NCBI GenBank assembly: GCA_021399445.1
Contig: JAJTUQ010000006.1
Coordinates: forward strand, 3,596,001 to 3,660,000
Origin: Xylogone sp. PMI_703
Lineage: Eukaryota; Ascomycota; Leotiomycetes
Length of the DNA: 64,000 nucleotides
Direction of reading: 5' to 3'
The translations under genes were made by a program, and so were the position numbers. The stretch's first letter is position 1. Each line of letters opens with the position of its first letter. Shown in pieces: positions 13,136 to 24,633 of the stretch. The notes below the pieces were generated by a model, which worked only from the letters and a program-made list of their open reading frames with translations, did not search any database and was not told the DNA's origin.

Positions 13136-13246
13136 CTGTCTATAACGGTTAGGTTAGCCGTAGCGTTGTAGCGATTTTTGAACCGTATCTGAGGATCTAG
13201 ACTCTAACCCTACTCATTTTAGGTTGTGTAGCGCCTAATATCATTA

Positions 13247-13396
13247 ATGGCTACAGAGAATGAGCATGAGAACATTTTAGCTTTACTTAAAAATGGTGTT
13301 AATTTAGAATCAAGAGATAGATTCGGTCAGGCTGACATAGGCCTTTACATTCTAGAACTATCTCTGAATTGTACTTCATTTTCGTGTTTCCCTTAG
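13247..13396 (+). pseudogene. Ankyrin-repeat fragment
   Basis: An open stretch from ATG 13247 gives a protein start with one ankyrin-like unit: ENEHENILALLKNGVNLE followed by SRDRFGQAD. This matches the ankyrin pattern of a helical pair ending in LL..GA.., then the next repeat's D..G.T. The frame stops after 49 codons without a second complete repeat, so it is a scrap of a longer ankyrin protein or a decayed exon. No splice continuation was found. Confidence 0.5.
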
Positions 13397-13426
13397 ATAG
13401 TGACACTGCACCTTGAGCAATATTGA

Positions 13427-13696
13427 TCACCCGTTCACCAGAGTACCTGTTATTTCCTTTTTGATAAAAGGTACTTGGGCAAGAGCATTCGCCTGTGTCT
13501 CCCAAACCTTCCTGCCATGCTTCACAAGCTCAGAACCGAATTCCTCCAACATCTCCTCTGCGCTCCACTCCCCCTTACGAAGAGCCTCTGCAAAACCTTC
13601 ATCTGTACCGAACGTCGCCGTACACCACACCGCTTTCCACTCCTGAATCGCAAGGATAACCTCGGGACCCTGACACTTCACATTGGTGACGATCAT
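13427..13696 (-). pseudogene. Fragment of a conserved-looking protein, unknown family
   Basis: An 89-codon open frame begins with ATG at 13696 and ends at TGA, where the C-terminal residues VNG precede a codon that could be a mutated CGA. The sequence is well balanced and protein-like (IQEWKAVWCTATFGTDEGF, LRKGEWSAEEMLEEFG), unlike the shadow frames around it. The frame continues for some codons past the stop before decaying, and AT-rich DNA starts right behind the ATG. A truncated gene or first exon is likely. No function can be given. Confidence 0.4.
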
Positions 13697-13699
13697 ATA

Positions 13700-15150
13700 G
13701 AATAAGAATTACTTAGCATGGCTTACTGTTAACTTGTAGAGCTGAACAGAGAAGAACTTACTAAACTTACGTAAAAAACAAACTATATCTTACGATTCGA
13801 CTTTGTAAAAAAGAACAATCATTATCTTACCTGGTTTAATATACTCAAGGCCAAGAGTAAGTTAAACGGTTTTTAGTCTGACTAGCTCACATATTTCGCG
13901 ATAAAGTATTCAAAAATATATTCAGAGAACTTATTTATCACATAAGACTAAATCAAAAAGTTATATTTTTCTGGTTAACGAAGAAAGAATTTATTGATAT
14001 TTGGATAACTTTCTAGAATATTTATAACATCCATATTTACAACAAACATTATAATGTCTAAGAACTTCACGTAGTTTTTTTGATCTTTAGATAAAAAGAC
14101 TTTATATTCTCCGTCAGAAAAAAATAAACTAAATTCAATAACTTTAACATAAGAATTTAGTTTTATGACGATTACAAAAAAGTTATCTAGAGTTACATAT
14201 ATATCGAAAATATTTCTTAGATATATTATAATCATAAAACCGAAAAAAACATAATAAAGTTCTTCGCCAATTCTTTATATTAATCTGAAATAAATTTAAG
14301 ACATATTTTCGTCCGTTTTGTTAGTATTATAGTATTATCTTCGAAAATACTTATCATTAATAAGGTTATCTTATCTCTATTCTTGATTAAACATCAATAA
14401 ATCAAGTCTTAGAGAAAATTAATTAATTCACTTTTTGCTACAGCTTAACTAATCTGTAATATTCTAGAATTTAGCTTAATAAATAAATAACTATAATACT
14501 AATCTTATGTTCTTTCTCTTGATCGGCAGGACAGAATACCTAATGTCCGACAGATTAAAACCTAATTTTAGCCAAGACATTATTGTCAGGCCTTTCGTTC
14601 TGATATCAAGTCATAATGAATATTTCTACAGACAAAGATTAAACTAAAATCAGATCTACAAACGTTTAATCTTATACTTTAACAAAAAGCAAAAGTCATT
14701 ATAATCTGATCATATTTGATCTACAAAAAGTCCTGTATAAGATTGTTTATATAGAAAAAAAGAAAAACATTTATAATAATTTTTTTAAAAAGTCAAAATT
14801 GAAAACAGATCTTGTGTTACTTATAGATTAATTAGTCAAGAGTTTGAGAAACCTCATCCTGTCTTTAATTAGCTCATCAGCTGTTGTAAAGTAGAACACT
14901 GACACTCGTATCCAATATAGCCAAACAGATTATCGGAAAGTAGTTAACTGAGCGTCCAGGATCCATATCCAAAAGCAGTTAAAGTGTAATTCCTAACTAC
15001 GGCAAGGGTTAGTCAAAGACAGTTTGTCATCGAATGTATAAAGAATAATAATACAGATAAAACAAATACTGTAAAACAATAGTAAAATAAAGGACGATGC
15101 CAAAAAGAAATACCTTTATACAAGTTTATATCAAGTTAAATTACTCAAAG
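13700..15150. other. AT-rich block with unreadable repeat relics
   Basis: Another AT-rich, stop-dense segment. An 86-codon minus-strand open frame at 13975-14235 is composed almost entirely of AT-coded residues and has no family signature. I read no recognisable transposon domain here, but base composition and position suggest RIP-mutated repeats. Confidence 0.5.
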
Positions 15151-15436
15151 CTAACCCCAACAGACTTTGCCTCAGGTGACCTATACCCCTTGCTCGTCGA
15201 TGATGGCATGACTACTGCCGCCCGACACCGCCACATCACAGGCCTCCGCTAACTGCTCTTAGCCCCACGGGGCTTTATCTCAACGACCACTAGAGCTAGC
15301 GTAAAGCCTTTGTATATCAAGGCAAAATATTGGATTCTCTTAAGTATTATTGTACAAGATTAAATTTTCGAAGGTAACGTGCAACGAATTTCTAACGTGA
15401 CTCTCACGCGTGCATTAGCCAGATCATGGATCTTCG

Positions 15437-15883
15437 ATGTATCTGGGTCCCTTGAAGACGATGGAGAGTTTGCAAAAGGGTGGTTGGCCATATCTGGACC
15501 CCAAACTGCTGGACCTTCGTAGCGGAGAGGGCAAACTTGACTTTGTCTTCTGGCCTCGCACCGACGACAAAAGACCTATCCTGATGCACATCAAGTCGCT
15601 CAAGTTTCACTACGGAGCGGAGACTGCTACTAATCGCCACAACCTCGTATGGTTTCGAGATTTCGGAGGAAAGTCAACCAGTGGACCATCCCGAGCTGCA
15701 CGGTTTCTCAACGAACTGTTTTGTGAAGTCTGGATTCCGCAGATGGTTGCATTTGTTTGCCACCAGCTTCGGCAGCAATTCAAACTTTATGTAGATTATG
15801 AGGATGATTGTTCCGGAACAGAACTGACAGTCAAGCACCGACGACAAGCGGTTGTAGATACTTGGGAAAAATCTGCTCAGTGA
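15437..15883 (+). CDS. Hypothetical protein, possibly a gene remnant
   Basis: A 148-codon open frame of normal composition begins at ATG 15437 and ends at TGA 15883, in a 1-kb island between AT-rich blocks. The translation is protein-like throughout (GEGKLDFVFWPRTDDKRP, ARFLNELFCEVWIPQMV, TELTVKHRRQAVVDTWEK), with no signal peptide or membrane segment. I do not recognise the family. The frame may be the surviving part of a longer gene whose 5' end was lost, since a second reading frame is also open across the first 70 bp and the start is uncertain. Confidence 0.4.
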   Translation: MYLGPLKTMESLQKGGWPYLDPKLLDLRSGEGKLDFVFWPRTDDKRPILMHIKSLKFHYGAETATNRHNLVWFRDFGGKSTSGPSRAARFLNELFCEVWIPQMVAFVCHQLRQQFKLYVDYEDDCSGTELTVKHRRQAVVDTWEKSAQ

Positions 15884-17599
15884 GAATCATAATGATGACA
15901 GCACGGACAGGAAAGTGTGGTATATTGCGCCCTGAACGAAGTACTTCATACTAAGTACGAAGCATGCGGGAATACGGCTGCTGCATTCTAGATGCGGGCT
16001 CAATGGCGTTCGCGGTGATCCAAAAGAAAAAGAAAAGCGTGAATTTGGCTTCGCACCCAGCATAAGGTCCATTATAGTAGGCGCCCCTATTGGCGCTTGC
16101 AGGGAGGTACTCTGAAGTTTGGGCTGCTCCCTTGAGGATAGAGCCGCCGCTTGATTACATACATCCAGGTTCTGTACCGCACAGGACATCCAGCACCCCC
16201 CACCACGATGATTAGATTAGATCGCGTCGACTCAACATTTGCGTAGAATTACTGGTACAGGAAAGAAGTCTTGATTGTCTACGGAATACAAGCTATAAGA
16301 TAAGGATAAGATAAGTGACGGACAAGTATTACAGATCAGAAAATGTGGTTTTTTAGAGAAAATTATTTAAATTATTACTGGTATTACTGTGTAAAACTCA
16401 AACCCAAGTTTAAACGTTGCTAGACTATGCTTAGCGGATCTTCGATAGCTGCCTATGGGCTTCGCGCTATCCTGGGCGTGAATGAACATCATCATCAGCT
16501 TTTCGAAGCTATTTCTTCTCTAAAAAGTATAAAGACGTTAAGTTTACAGAGGAAAACCGATTTTATGGGTATTATATTAGAAAAATAACTCTTTAACTGT
16601 TCACTTTACATTTACTTTAAGTTCACATGAACTTACTGGTCGTTATGTCCTTATTAAGGCTAAAGACATTATTTTAGCCTAATATTAACCTTTATTTTCT
16701 TTTTATCTGTTTTCTGTTTTTATATTTCCAGACTATAACAATTAAGTATCTTCTTTTACATTATTCTAATAATGAAATCAGACTTTTGAAAATCTTACCT
16801 TAAGCCTGTAATAAAAAGCTCAAACTAATACCTACTTATTACGTTTTTCATGATTGCCTTCTTAAGTTTAACGTTTTAAACATTTACTGTTTATAACTAA
16901 AACTAGTCAGATGTTATTATAAATATAGTAGAAGACAATATACAGATCATTCGTCAATAAGAATTAATTAATCTCTTTTATTCTATAAAAGAGTTTACAC
17001 TTTTTTATATGGTTATAATAAGAACAGATATAAGTCTTACAGGAAATCATCTTTCTAAAGAATGTAAAGTTCATTTACAGAATGAAAAGGATTACTCAAT
17101 GTTAATATAATATAATTATTAATACACTTTAGACTTTTTGGTTAATCCTTATATAAAAGTACTTTACGGATAAACAGTTATTAACAATATATTATTTAAA
17201 AGTTTTACTTAACCTGTTTAATCACAGATTAAACTTTATGCTCTTCTTATAGAATATATATAAATATAACTATTCTTATTAATAACTCTTCTTCGTGTTA
17301 TCTGTATAGAAAGTATTTATTCTTACTGCTTTAGACTTTACCATTTAAAGTCAGTAAATTTACAAGGTAAAATATTTGCTCTCTTGAGATTAACATCCGA
17401 TAAAGAGAATTTTGAACGAAAAGGTATCTTCCCAGATTATACTAAGTCTTATACTAAAGTCTATATATTGGCTATAATAACTCTATTTTAACAAGGTCAT
17501 ATGCCCCTCTTCTCATTCTATTAGACCTTTAAACTTTAACGTGACTTGCCATTTTAAGTCATAAACTGGTCTCAGCCTATGACTAATACGTTATAAGAT
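15884..17599. other. Gene-poor segment; AT-rich from about 16,330
   Basis: Sequence to about 16,330 has normal composition but no convincing gene; a 100-codon minus-strand open frame there has no family signature. From 16,330 to 17,590 the DNA is AT-rich and stop-dense. The AT-rich block ends sharply where the surviving part of the HET gene begins, so it probably replaced or mutated that gene's 5' half. Confidence 0.55.
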
Positions 17600-18430
17600 G
17601 TGGAAAAGGATCATATAACAATTTATCCTACATTCAAAGCATCCAGAGCAGAACTACAGTGCCTAAGCGTTTCTATCGCAAGAAGTGACGGATCAATAAC
17701 AGGAATACCAGTTATATGCATCATATATAACAAGATTGCTGCAGTCGGATATTTTCCTGAAAGAGTCTCTAGCCATGAAGTACCTCTTTCAGAGACGTAT
17801 TCATGGCCAGAAAAGTGGCTAATTGAAATTCTTCGCCTCACGTATTACAGTAAGCATAGTTTCGTGGATTTCGGAGACCGTCTGCGTGCAGCAGCCAGAG
17901 CTTTGATTGGAGAGGTTGGATTTGACCAAGAAGTAAAATGGGCAAGAGTTGGAGATACTCGTTTTTCAGACGCTGTGGTGCTTTTAAAGAACGGTATAAA
18001 GTACATCATGGAAAATCATATAAAATATGAAGTGCAGCAATTCTTAGCCAATAGAATTATCAAAGAAAGCGTTAAAGGTAGGACCGTGGTGAATACAAAA
18101 CTAAGCTCGGAAACTATTGGGAAGAGTTTGGGACGACTTCCATTCATCAGCAGGAAGGGGCATTTGGTCCTCAGCTCCGAGCACGTCAAACAAGGCGACG
18201 TCATTGCACTCATTAATGGAACTCAAGTTCCCTTCATTCTCCGTCGCCAGAGTGGTGAGGCGTACCAGCTGATAGGCGATGCATACGTTGACGGTATCAT
18301 GGGTGGAGAAGCAGCAAAAAATACCAGGTTCGGTGTTATGAGGCTAGTTAGTGGTTATTTGGTAACATTGGCGTTGAATCAAGCGTTGAATCAACTATGG
18401 GATGGCATAGCCATCTGGCATAAAGATTGA
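17600..18430 (+). pseudogene. HET protein (heterokaryon incompatibility), C-terminal half only
   Basis: A 276-codon open frame encodes the C-terminal part of a HET-6-type fungal incompatibility protein. The diagnostic region is near the end: RKGHLVLSSEHVKQGDVIAL, then VPFILRR, YQLIGDAYVDGIMGGE. This is the conserved tail found after the HET domain in many fungal proteins. The N-terminal HET domain is absent. The frame has no ATG at its left end (the first codon is GTG) and runs directly into a stop within AT-rich DNA. The HET domain would have initiated the incompatibility reaction, so the product is presumably non-functional. The surviving part carries no internal stop. Confidence 0.7.
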
Positions 18431-18529
18431 ATTGATTGTCTATCCTGCAGTGCTACTGTATCTGCAGTACAAACTTATAGGGAATCATGTTTTGGTCTAA
18501 AACCTGTTTGGTAGCTCTCCCGTACGATA

Positions 18530-18700
18530 GTCAATCAACTAATTGGGAAGATCTGCGAGAACTAAAATAAACATGACAGGGCTAACGTTAGTTTCCAGAA
18601 CATTTCGAGGCTTTTCTCTTCCGACGGAGTAAGAGAGGGACTCCACTGCGTTTTGATATGGCATCGTATGTTCGAGGCTTTTCTTGCGCGGCTGATCGTA
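18530..18700 (+). repeat. Duplicated 3' tail of a HET/zinc-knuckle gene (copy 1)
   Basis: This segment resembles, in opposite orientation, the last codons and downstream sequence of the HET gene at 34275-35375. Shared stretches include the coding end NWEDLRELK followed by TAA (DWEDLWELKEA in the other copy), a block with CTGTCATGTTTATTTTAGTT, and further on GCCTCGAAC and ATCAAAACGCAGTGGAGTC. Identity is patchy, roughly three quarters by eye. It indicates that a second copy of the zinc-knuckle HET gene once stood here and only its 3' end remains. Confidence 0.55.
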
Positions 18701-18918
18701 AGGCATTACCTTAATGTAGATGGGTATCCGAACAACTGAGTGGCAACTTTGTGCAGAACGAGACACGTAAATAACGTCCCGGCGTAGCGAGAATCCCCTA
18801 GTAAATGGGTACATCCGAAAATCTCAACACAAATCGACATTACTAGGCTTGTGGCCCCCTAAGTTAATAACTTACTAAATTTTAATTATTTTTGATTCAT
18901 ACTTCTTGCAACAAATAG

Positions 18919-20489
18919 TTACGCCATCTTCTCTTTTCTCTTCTCTACCATTAACTGAGATGCCAAAGCAAGCTGCAATACAACAAGCGCCTGCGCACAG
19001 TTTGCCACAAAAGTCAGAATTGAACTATAACCCACAGGGACCAGCACATATAGCAGCACGGCAGCTGCTGTCGACGTCGCTGCAATTGCAACGAATAGCC
19101 ATGTCCACCACTTAATCTGGGAAGGGATCTTCTCGTTCTGATTAATAGGGACGCAAAGTGTAAAAATACCCAGCAGTTGCATGATACTGCTCTGCAGAAG
19201 CCAGTAGAAGTCTGCGTCGTTAGGCGAGCCAGGCTTGTCATCTGACCTTTGCCAAGCAAATAGACCCGGCACAAAGGCAAGCAGGACCATAATTCCTGTG
19301 AGTGCTGTTAAGGTTGAGGTCCACTAAAGAGTACTTATTTAGCGTTCCTTATATTTGAGATGGTGTAAGATCCTCCATACCTTAAATGTCATCTCTCTTG
19401 GGCTCAAAGTATGCTTTCTACTAGCATCAATTTTTTCGCGTGTTTGTGACCTTTGTAGTTAATACATAAAACATCAAGGCAGAAGGGGCTGAGCTAACCA
19501 GTTCAAAGTTTCTGATTGGGGTTCGTCGATAATAGCCACTCGATAGTCCTGAAGGAACTCTGAGAGTCTATCAATCTTCTCCATCCGCTGTACGACCGCC
19601 TCATACACCGTATCAACCAGAAGGCCCTCCTTTGCGGCGTGAGGCAAATATATCGTTAGCTGCCTTGCGAAGGATTCTAGCTTGTCGGCTAGCTCTATCG
19701 CTTTTTGAGAAGCGTCAAATACCTTCCCATCGTTACATTCGGCCGGGTATGCAATATTTAATTTGAGAACCTCTTCAGCTTGCACCAAGAATCTCAATGA
19801 TGCCTTGCTGATCAGATATTTTTTATGGAACTTATCTGGCCTCTCCGCAATGCCTCTTAACTCTTGCCTAATGCGGTCTCTTTCTGGTTCATCAACAGTC
19901 AAATCAGACTGGCTGATGCTGTTCCCAAATAGATCGCGATACTTGTTATCTGTCTATTATAGAAGAGAATTAGTATCTAAGTTCTGTATGGATGAATGTG
20001 TTTAAGGATCTAACTCACAATCAGGAATGTAAGACGGTCAATACGGAACACGTGCATTGCAAGGGTCCGTAGATTTGGACTTAGAGCCTCCTCTCCCGGC
20101 CCCGCGATTATCTTCCATTCTCGCTCATTGTGCTTTTGTTCGCTGGAGGATGGATCTGAGGCAGTTATGTCAGCCTCTTCTGTGTGCGAGTTTATATGCC
20201 ACCATACGTAATTGTTCAAGAGCGTCTTTTCGAATATTTTCCTTCTTTGCCCTCTTCCTTAGCATGCCATCACTAGTTGTCGTGCTTGCGGACGAACGGT
20301 TGTCTTCGCGTTGAAACCTAGAGGTGAGGCAAAGCGTGGTGAGCGAACGCATTTTATGGAATTTCCCATGGGAACATACGTCCTTTCCGGTTTGTTCACA
20401 TGGCCTGGCCCTAAAAGTGTTGCAGGAACATATTTTTGCAAGTGTTGAGGAGTTGCAGGCTCCGCTCGTTGCTGATTCTCGCCAGCCAT
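18919..20489 (-). CDS. Six-exon hypothetical integral membrane protein, 428 aa
   Basis: Exons on the minus strand: 20489-20380, 20317-20208, 20155-20019, 19953-19499, 19450-19381 and 19323-18919. All five introns have GT...AG ends (48-65 bp), and the joined frame is open for 428 codons. The N-terminal 120 residues are polar and basic. The middle (about 125-300) is helical and charged (IRQELRGIAERPDKFHKKYL, FLVQAEEVLKLN). The C-terminal 130 residues contain about four hydrophobic helices (ALTGIMVLLAFVPGLFAW, a segment around IMQLLGIFTLCVPI, WTWLFVAIAATSTAAAVLLY, ILTFVANCAQALVVLQLALA), ending in a basic tail. I do not recognise a named family; the plan resembles fungal proteins with a soluble helical domain and C-terminal membrane anchors. 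No signal peptide. The gene is intact and flanked by unrelated genes. Confidence 0.72.
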
Positions 20490-21499
20490 GACAAGTTGAG
20501 AGTGTAAAATGTAAGAGAATAGAGATTGCTAGGCTGGCTTTACAGATATATCTGTCGTCGTCACTCAGCCCCACAAGACTGTCTCTCAGGCAGACTACTA
20601 GGCGTTACTGCATGAGCTACGGCCAGTCACAATCATGGCAGCTCTGCAGACCTGCATCACATTTTGAACAGACTTTCGTTCCTCCTCTGCACTATTGTTG
20701 GAGCGTCATCCTGAATATTTATTAGTCATTTGCATGCATGTCAAATCATGCATTCTGATGAAGAGATAAACAGATAATGGAGATGATTGAGTGGTACTAT
20801 CTTCCATAATCTTTCAAAATCCCACTAATAGGAATTCTACTCTGCAGGCCATCTCCATATCCTGTCTGCAGCAGGGCAAGCCGTGCAGAAGAAGTTGTGG
20901 GCAGAAACAGTACAAGAAATGGGACGATTGACCAAGCTACCACCTGAATTCTCTATGTAAGAGTTGAACTAGATTGAATTGGCGCTGTTTCGTGTTTCCG
21001 ATTTTACGAAGATACGGCATATGTAAATTACTAGTGGTAGATCATTGGTGAGGATGAGGATGAGGAGCATCCTAGGCTCTCCAAAGGCCTTTCATTTAAC
21101 TTAGGAGTGATATACAATGTCTATATTTTTAGAGATAATATCAGGCTAGATTGTTTGTAATTCTACTAATTATGGCAAGACTTCAGTAAATGTGGTGGTG
21201 ATTTGTGCTCAGATTATTTGGTTCTAAATAGCCGGGAGCTGCCTGGCAGTGTTCGTTGGACGAGTTCCTGGTCCCTCTCCTACAGTGAGATTCTTTATAC
21301 TTCTGACAAACAAAGTCCCTTCGCCATCCTGGCTGATGTGTTTGAAGCTCACATGAATAGTCCCTTTTAGTTGTATTTTCGCCATATAAGAGCAAAATAC
21401 ACATTAGATATCCTCGTGATTAGTTCCATGAGAGTAGAAGCAATTCCAGAAAGAGTATACCACGGTAATATATTTTAAGTGAGGGGATTTTTCTTCGAA
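20490..21499. other. Intergenic region, no gene seen
   Basis: About 1 kb between two minus-strand genes. It contains the 5' flank of the membrane-protein gene and the 3' flank of the DUF6590 gene. A GAGGATGAGGATGAGGAG triplet run lies near 21,050. Open frames here are short and lack family features. Confidence 0.6.
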
Positions 21500-22731
21500 C
21501 TAGCTATGGTCAAGGGAAACCCCAACTTCCGCAACTTCAGACTGTTTCTCGTATGTCACCCCGAAAATATTATCTACACAATTTCCCAGTCGCCCAATAT
21601 GGTTTTTATCAATTCTGCCGATATTTCTGACCTTGAGGTTATGCTCTATAGTGTATATTTTTCCAAAGTTTAGTCGCGAAGCAGGATCTAGATGGGCGTC
21701 ATGATCTTCTAGAGTAATAGGAAATGGATGTATAGACGGCATTTCTTCTCTTGGGAGAAGCTTAGGTGATTTCCCAGCCACAAACACTACTGCATGATCA
21801 TTAAGAACGACCCCCTGTTTCGTGGTTCCTTTCCCTCCATAAGTTAGTATTGGACAACAAAGACAACAACCTTTCCTCTCCCGTACGACGACAAACCGTC
21901 TGATTTTAGCATGTGCGGATTCGCCATAAAAGACATCACTTGTGACTGATTTTTCCGACGTCTCCATCGACGAGGCCCCCATCGGCTCTATCCAAAGAAT
22001 CATAAAAACTCGTCCAACTTTGAAAAACCGCTGCGGTCGTGAATTGACTTGAAATCCTGCAACAGGTTAACTTATTGACACGAATAGTGAATTGGCAGCC
22101 ATACTGGAGTCAAGCCTAGCGCGTGTGTTCATACTATTTACATATTCACTCTCTGAGAAAAGTGAGCTGCTGGCTGCGTATTGGTGTGCACCTCCCTCTA
22201 CTCCGAAACCATCGTCGGCTGTTGTCATTAACGTCGAACTTGAAGAAGCCACAGAGCGACCACGATGCTCGCGTTTGTTTTGTGAGCACCTCCGATCCTC
22301 TTGCCTATGATCAGGGGAAGTCTCCGTATCAACAGCATAACTATTCCAACCGTAATCGCTTTGTGGTATGTCCAATGTGAACGACGGTTGAGTTGCGCTT
22401 ATAGCCCCAGCTATGTTATCGGGTTGTGGCTCTGACGACGGCGTTACCTGGTACTCTGAGGTACCTGGTACATTTGGGTATTGGTAATAATATACTACGG
22501 TGCCGTCGTTGGTAAGCCCTCTATAACCTAATAAATATTTTAAATGACAGACATACCTTGGTTTATACCATCATAATGATAAGGAAGGCCCTCGAATGTC
22601 TCTGTGGGTGCATATTCCACTTGACCGCTGTATGAGTAATACTCATCAGCGGACCAAGAGACTCCATGAGCATCAGTTGGACGTGCTCGTGGGCCTGGGT
22701 CTTTTGATTTTGTTGATTTTGTTGCTCTCAT
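21500..22731 (-). CDS. DUF6590-domain protein, 384 aa, three exons
   Basis: Exons are 22731-22557, 22527-22105 and 22056-21500 on the minus strand; introns of 29 and 48 bp are removed. The second is a standard GTATGG...TTGCAG intron. The first is unusually short but is needed to keep the frame open (donor GTATGT, acceptor ATTAG). The N-terminal 200 residues are low-complexity, rich in Ser, Tyr and Pro, with no domain. The C-terminal 190 residues form a DUF6590 domain: RPQRFFKVGRVFMILWIEP, VVVRERKGCCLCCPILTYGG, GTTKQGVVLNDHAVVF, LDPASRLNFGKIYTIEHNLK and VRNIGRI. Family members are common in filamentous ascomycetes and their function is unknown. No signal peptide or transmembrane segment is seen. 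The gene appears intact. Confidence 0.82.
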
Positions 22732-23183
22732 GGCGGCGCAAGAGAGATGCTGTTGCGGGGTACCGTGAAGTGGTCTCTAACGTAGAAGAGCCAATCGTCG
22801 ATAGACGAGGCGAGGCGACTCTCTGGAGTCATCAAAAACGTATGGTACTTGGGACTCACTGCCTCGTCTATACTAACGAGGATCCTCTAGAAAGGGCGGC
22901 ATGCATCAAGGTCAACATTTTTCTGAAGAGCGATTTGGGGGCTTGGACGAAATATTAGGTGCATCGCGTGTACGGGCCGTTCTAACCATCCCCATCCGGC
23001 AAATCACATGTGCTGCTACCTGGCGTCAGCCCTGGAAGGCGGCTTTGATGCGGCTTTCGAGTGATGAAGGCGCGCCGACGTGTCGATGCTCTTAAAGACT
23101 CTCTGCTCTCATGTATTCATCATCACTTCATCAATATCTTTGTACATTCTCGCCTTGCGTATGACGAGATTTCTGTGAGAGTT

Positions 23184-24633
23184 ATGAGGACCAGCTCGGC
23201 ATGTTATCTGTGCTCCTCTGGCAAAAGAAAGGTATCTAACCTATTATTTGGGCATCAAGTTTCAGGTTCAAATCGCCTGTTCACCCTCGTTCTAATTTTA
23301 ATATGAATTGAGCAGTGCAGCCATACCAAGGATAGCCACTCGCAGCCTTGCAACCGATGCACAGAGGGCATTCCACCCGGTCAGGTTCCAATTAAGGCCT
23401 CTGCGCCTCTCTGGGATTCAGGTTTGTTTTCTTCACTTACTTATATTTTAACTCCGTTTCTCATTTGATGGCGTTGATAGATCTTGCTTCCAGAATGGGC
23501 GTCTTGCCGACTGGGCTTAACCCGGTCCTCCAGTTGATGCCCAACCCCTATTCAGCCTCGCACCTTACAGTTCAGCTCTTGTGGGAATCTACTAACAAAC
23601 AGTCTAAAGAATTCAATTTTGAGATTAACGAAGATCTTTCCTGCGAAAACTGCAGCATAACTCAGGCCTTTGATGATATCATTCGACACAATTTTTGGCC
23701 TGACCTTGAGCTCAAGCATGTCCCCCCCGAGTCGGTGTCTAATGCTTGTCTCGCATATGGTTACTTACGACTATTCTTCTGGACCAAATCTATCAAGGAT
23801 CAGTCGCCAATTCCACACAACCACAACTGGCCCCTGTTAATTGGTTCACTCATCCTAACCCGCCTCACGACATTGATACATGATATCTTGGAGCCTATTC
23901 GCACTGGACAGGTAGCTTCGGGCTCCTGGTTACCTTTAATAATACTGCATAGTCAATTTCGACGGATTAAATGCCAAGGTTGGAAGTCAGGATTTACTCG
24001 CCCGTTTTATGTATTTGACATAGCCCGGATTCTTAAAATGCGAACGAATAGACTGGAACATGAGCTGCGAATGCGACTACAAGTCGGATGTGGTGGTGTA
24101 GATGATTGGGCAACATTATTAGAAAGCCCTCGGCGACAATTGACTCACGATGATAAATCAATCCCGCTCACAGAGCTGTGCATTAAGTTTCACTTTGGAG
24201 ATAAGATTCCCGGTATGAGACGAATTCAGAGCATCGCGATTATTCGACTGTTTCAGACTGTCCTTGGCTAACACAGTACTTATTTCCAGAGAATGACCCT
24301 GTTATCACATCTCCTACAGAATTGATCGACCCAAATCCTACAGCAAACGCCTATATCCCGGATTCTTTTGTCGGAGGCCATGGGGCTACGATATGGTCCG
24401 AACATATTGTCACATACCTAGTACCTACTAACGGAAGTTCAATGACCCCAATCATATTGAACAGCTATACTCCTCACAGTCAAGTGGCCACGATGGAGTC
24501 TGATGCTGTTTCACAGCAACAATCTCATTGGAGCAACTCGCCAGGGAGTCCCAGCGCCTGGGGCGAAGATCTGAGCAATTCTAATACGGTGCTCTATTCA
24601 GAGCCAAATCCCTCATTCCCTTACCGATCATAG
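23184..24633 (+). CDS. Small Zn2Cys6 transcription factor, sixth cysteine replaced by Gly, 409 aa
   Basis: Exons 23184-23231, 23316-23421, 23481-24212 and 24290-24633 join into 409 codons. Exons 1 and 2 encode a fungal binuclear zinc cluster: C7-YL-C10-SSGKRK-C17, then C28-NR-C31. The sixth ligand, expected seven residues after C31, is Gly38 (codon GGT, one step from TGT). The rest is a short variable regulatory region without an obvious Fungal_trans domain; it includes FNFEINEDLSCENCSITQAF and a middle helix-rich part, and the C-terminus is Ser/Asn/Pro-rich. The first intron splits the zinc cluster, common in this family. An in-frame ATG at 23061 would add 41 residues; 23184 is preferred because the cluster then starts at residue 7. 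The missing ligand may weaken DNA binding. Confidence 0.68.

Noticed and set aside
15887..16189. 100-codon minus-strand frame
   Set aside because: No family features, no supporting splice signals and a composition like a chance frame in GC-normal intergenic DNA.
17600..18430. Treating the HET C-terminal frame as a complete gene
   Set aside because: There is no ATG before the conserved region, the first codon is GTG next to AT-rich DNA, and the HET domain is missing.
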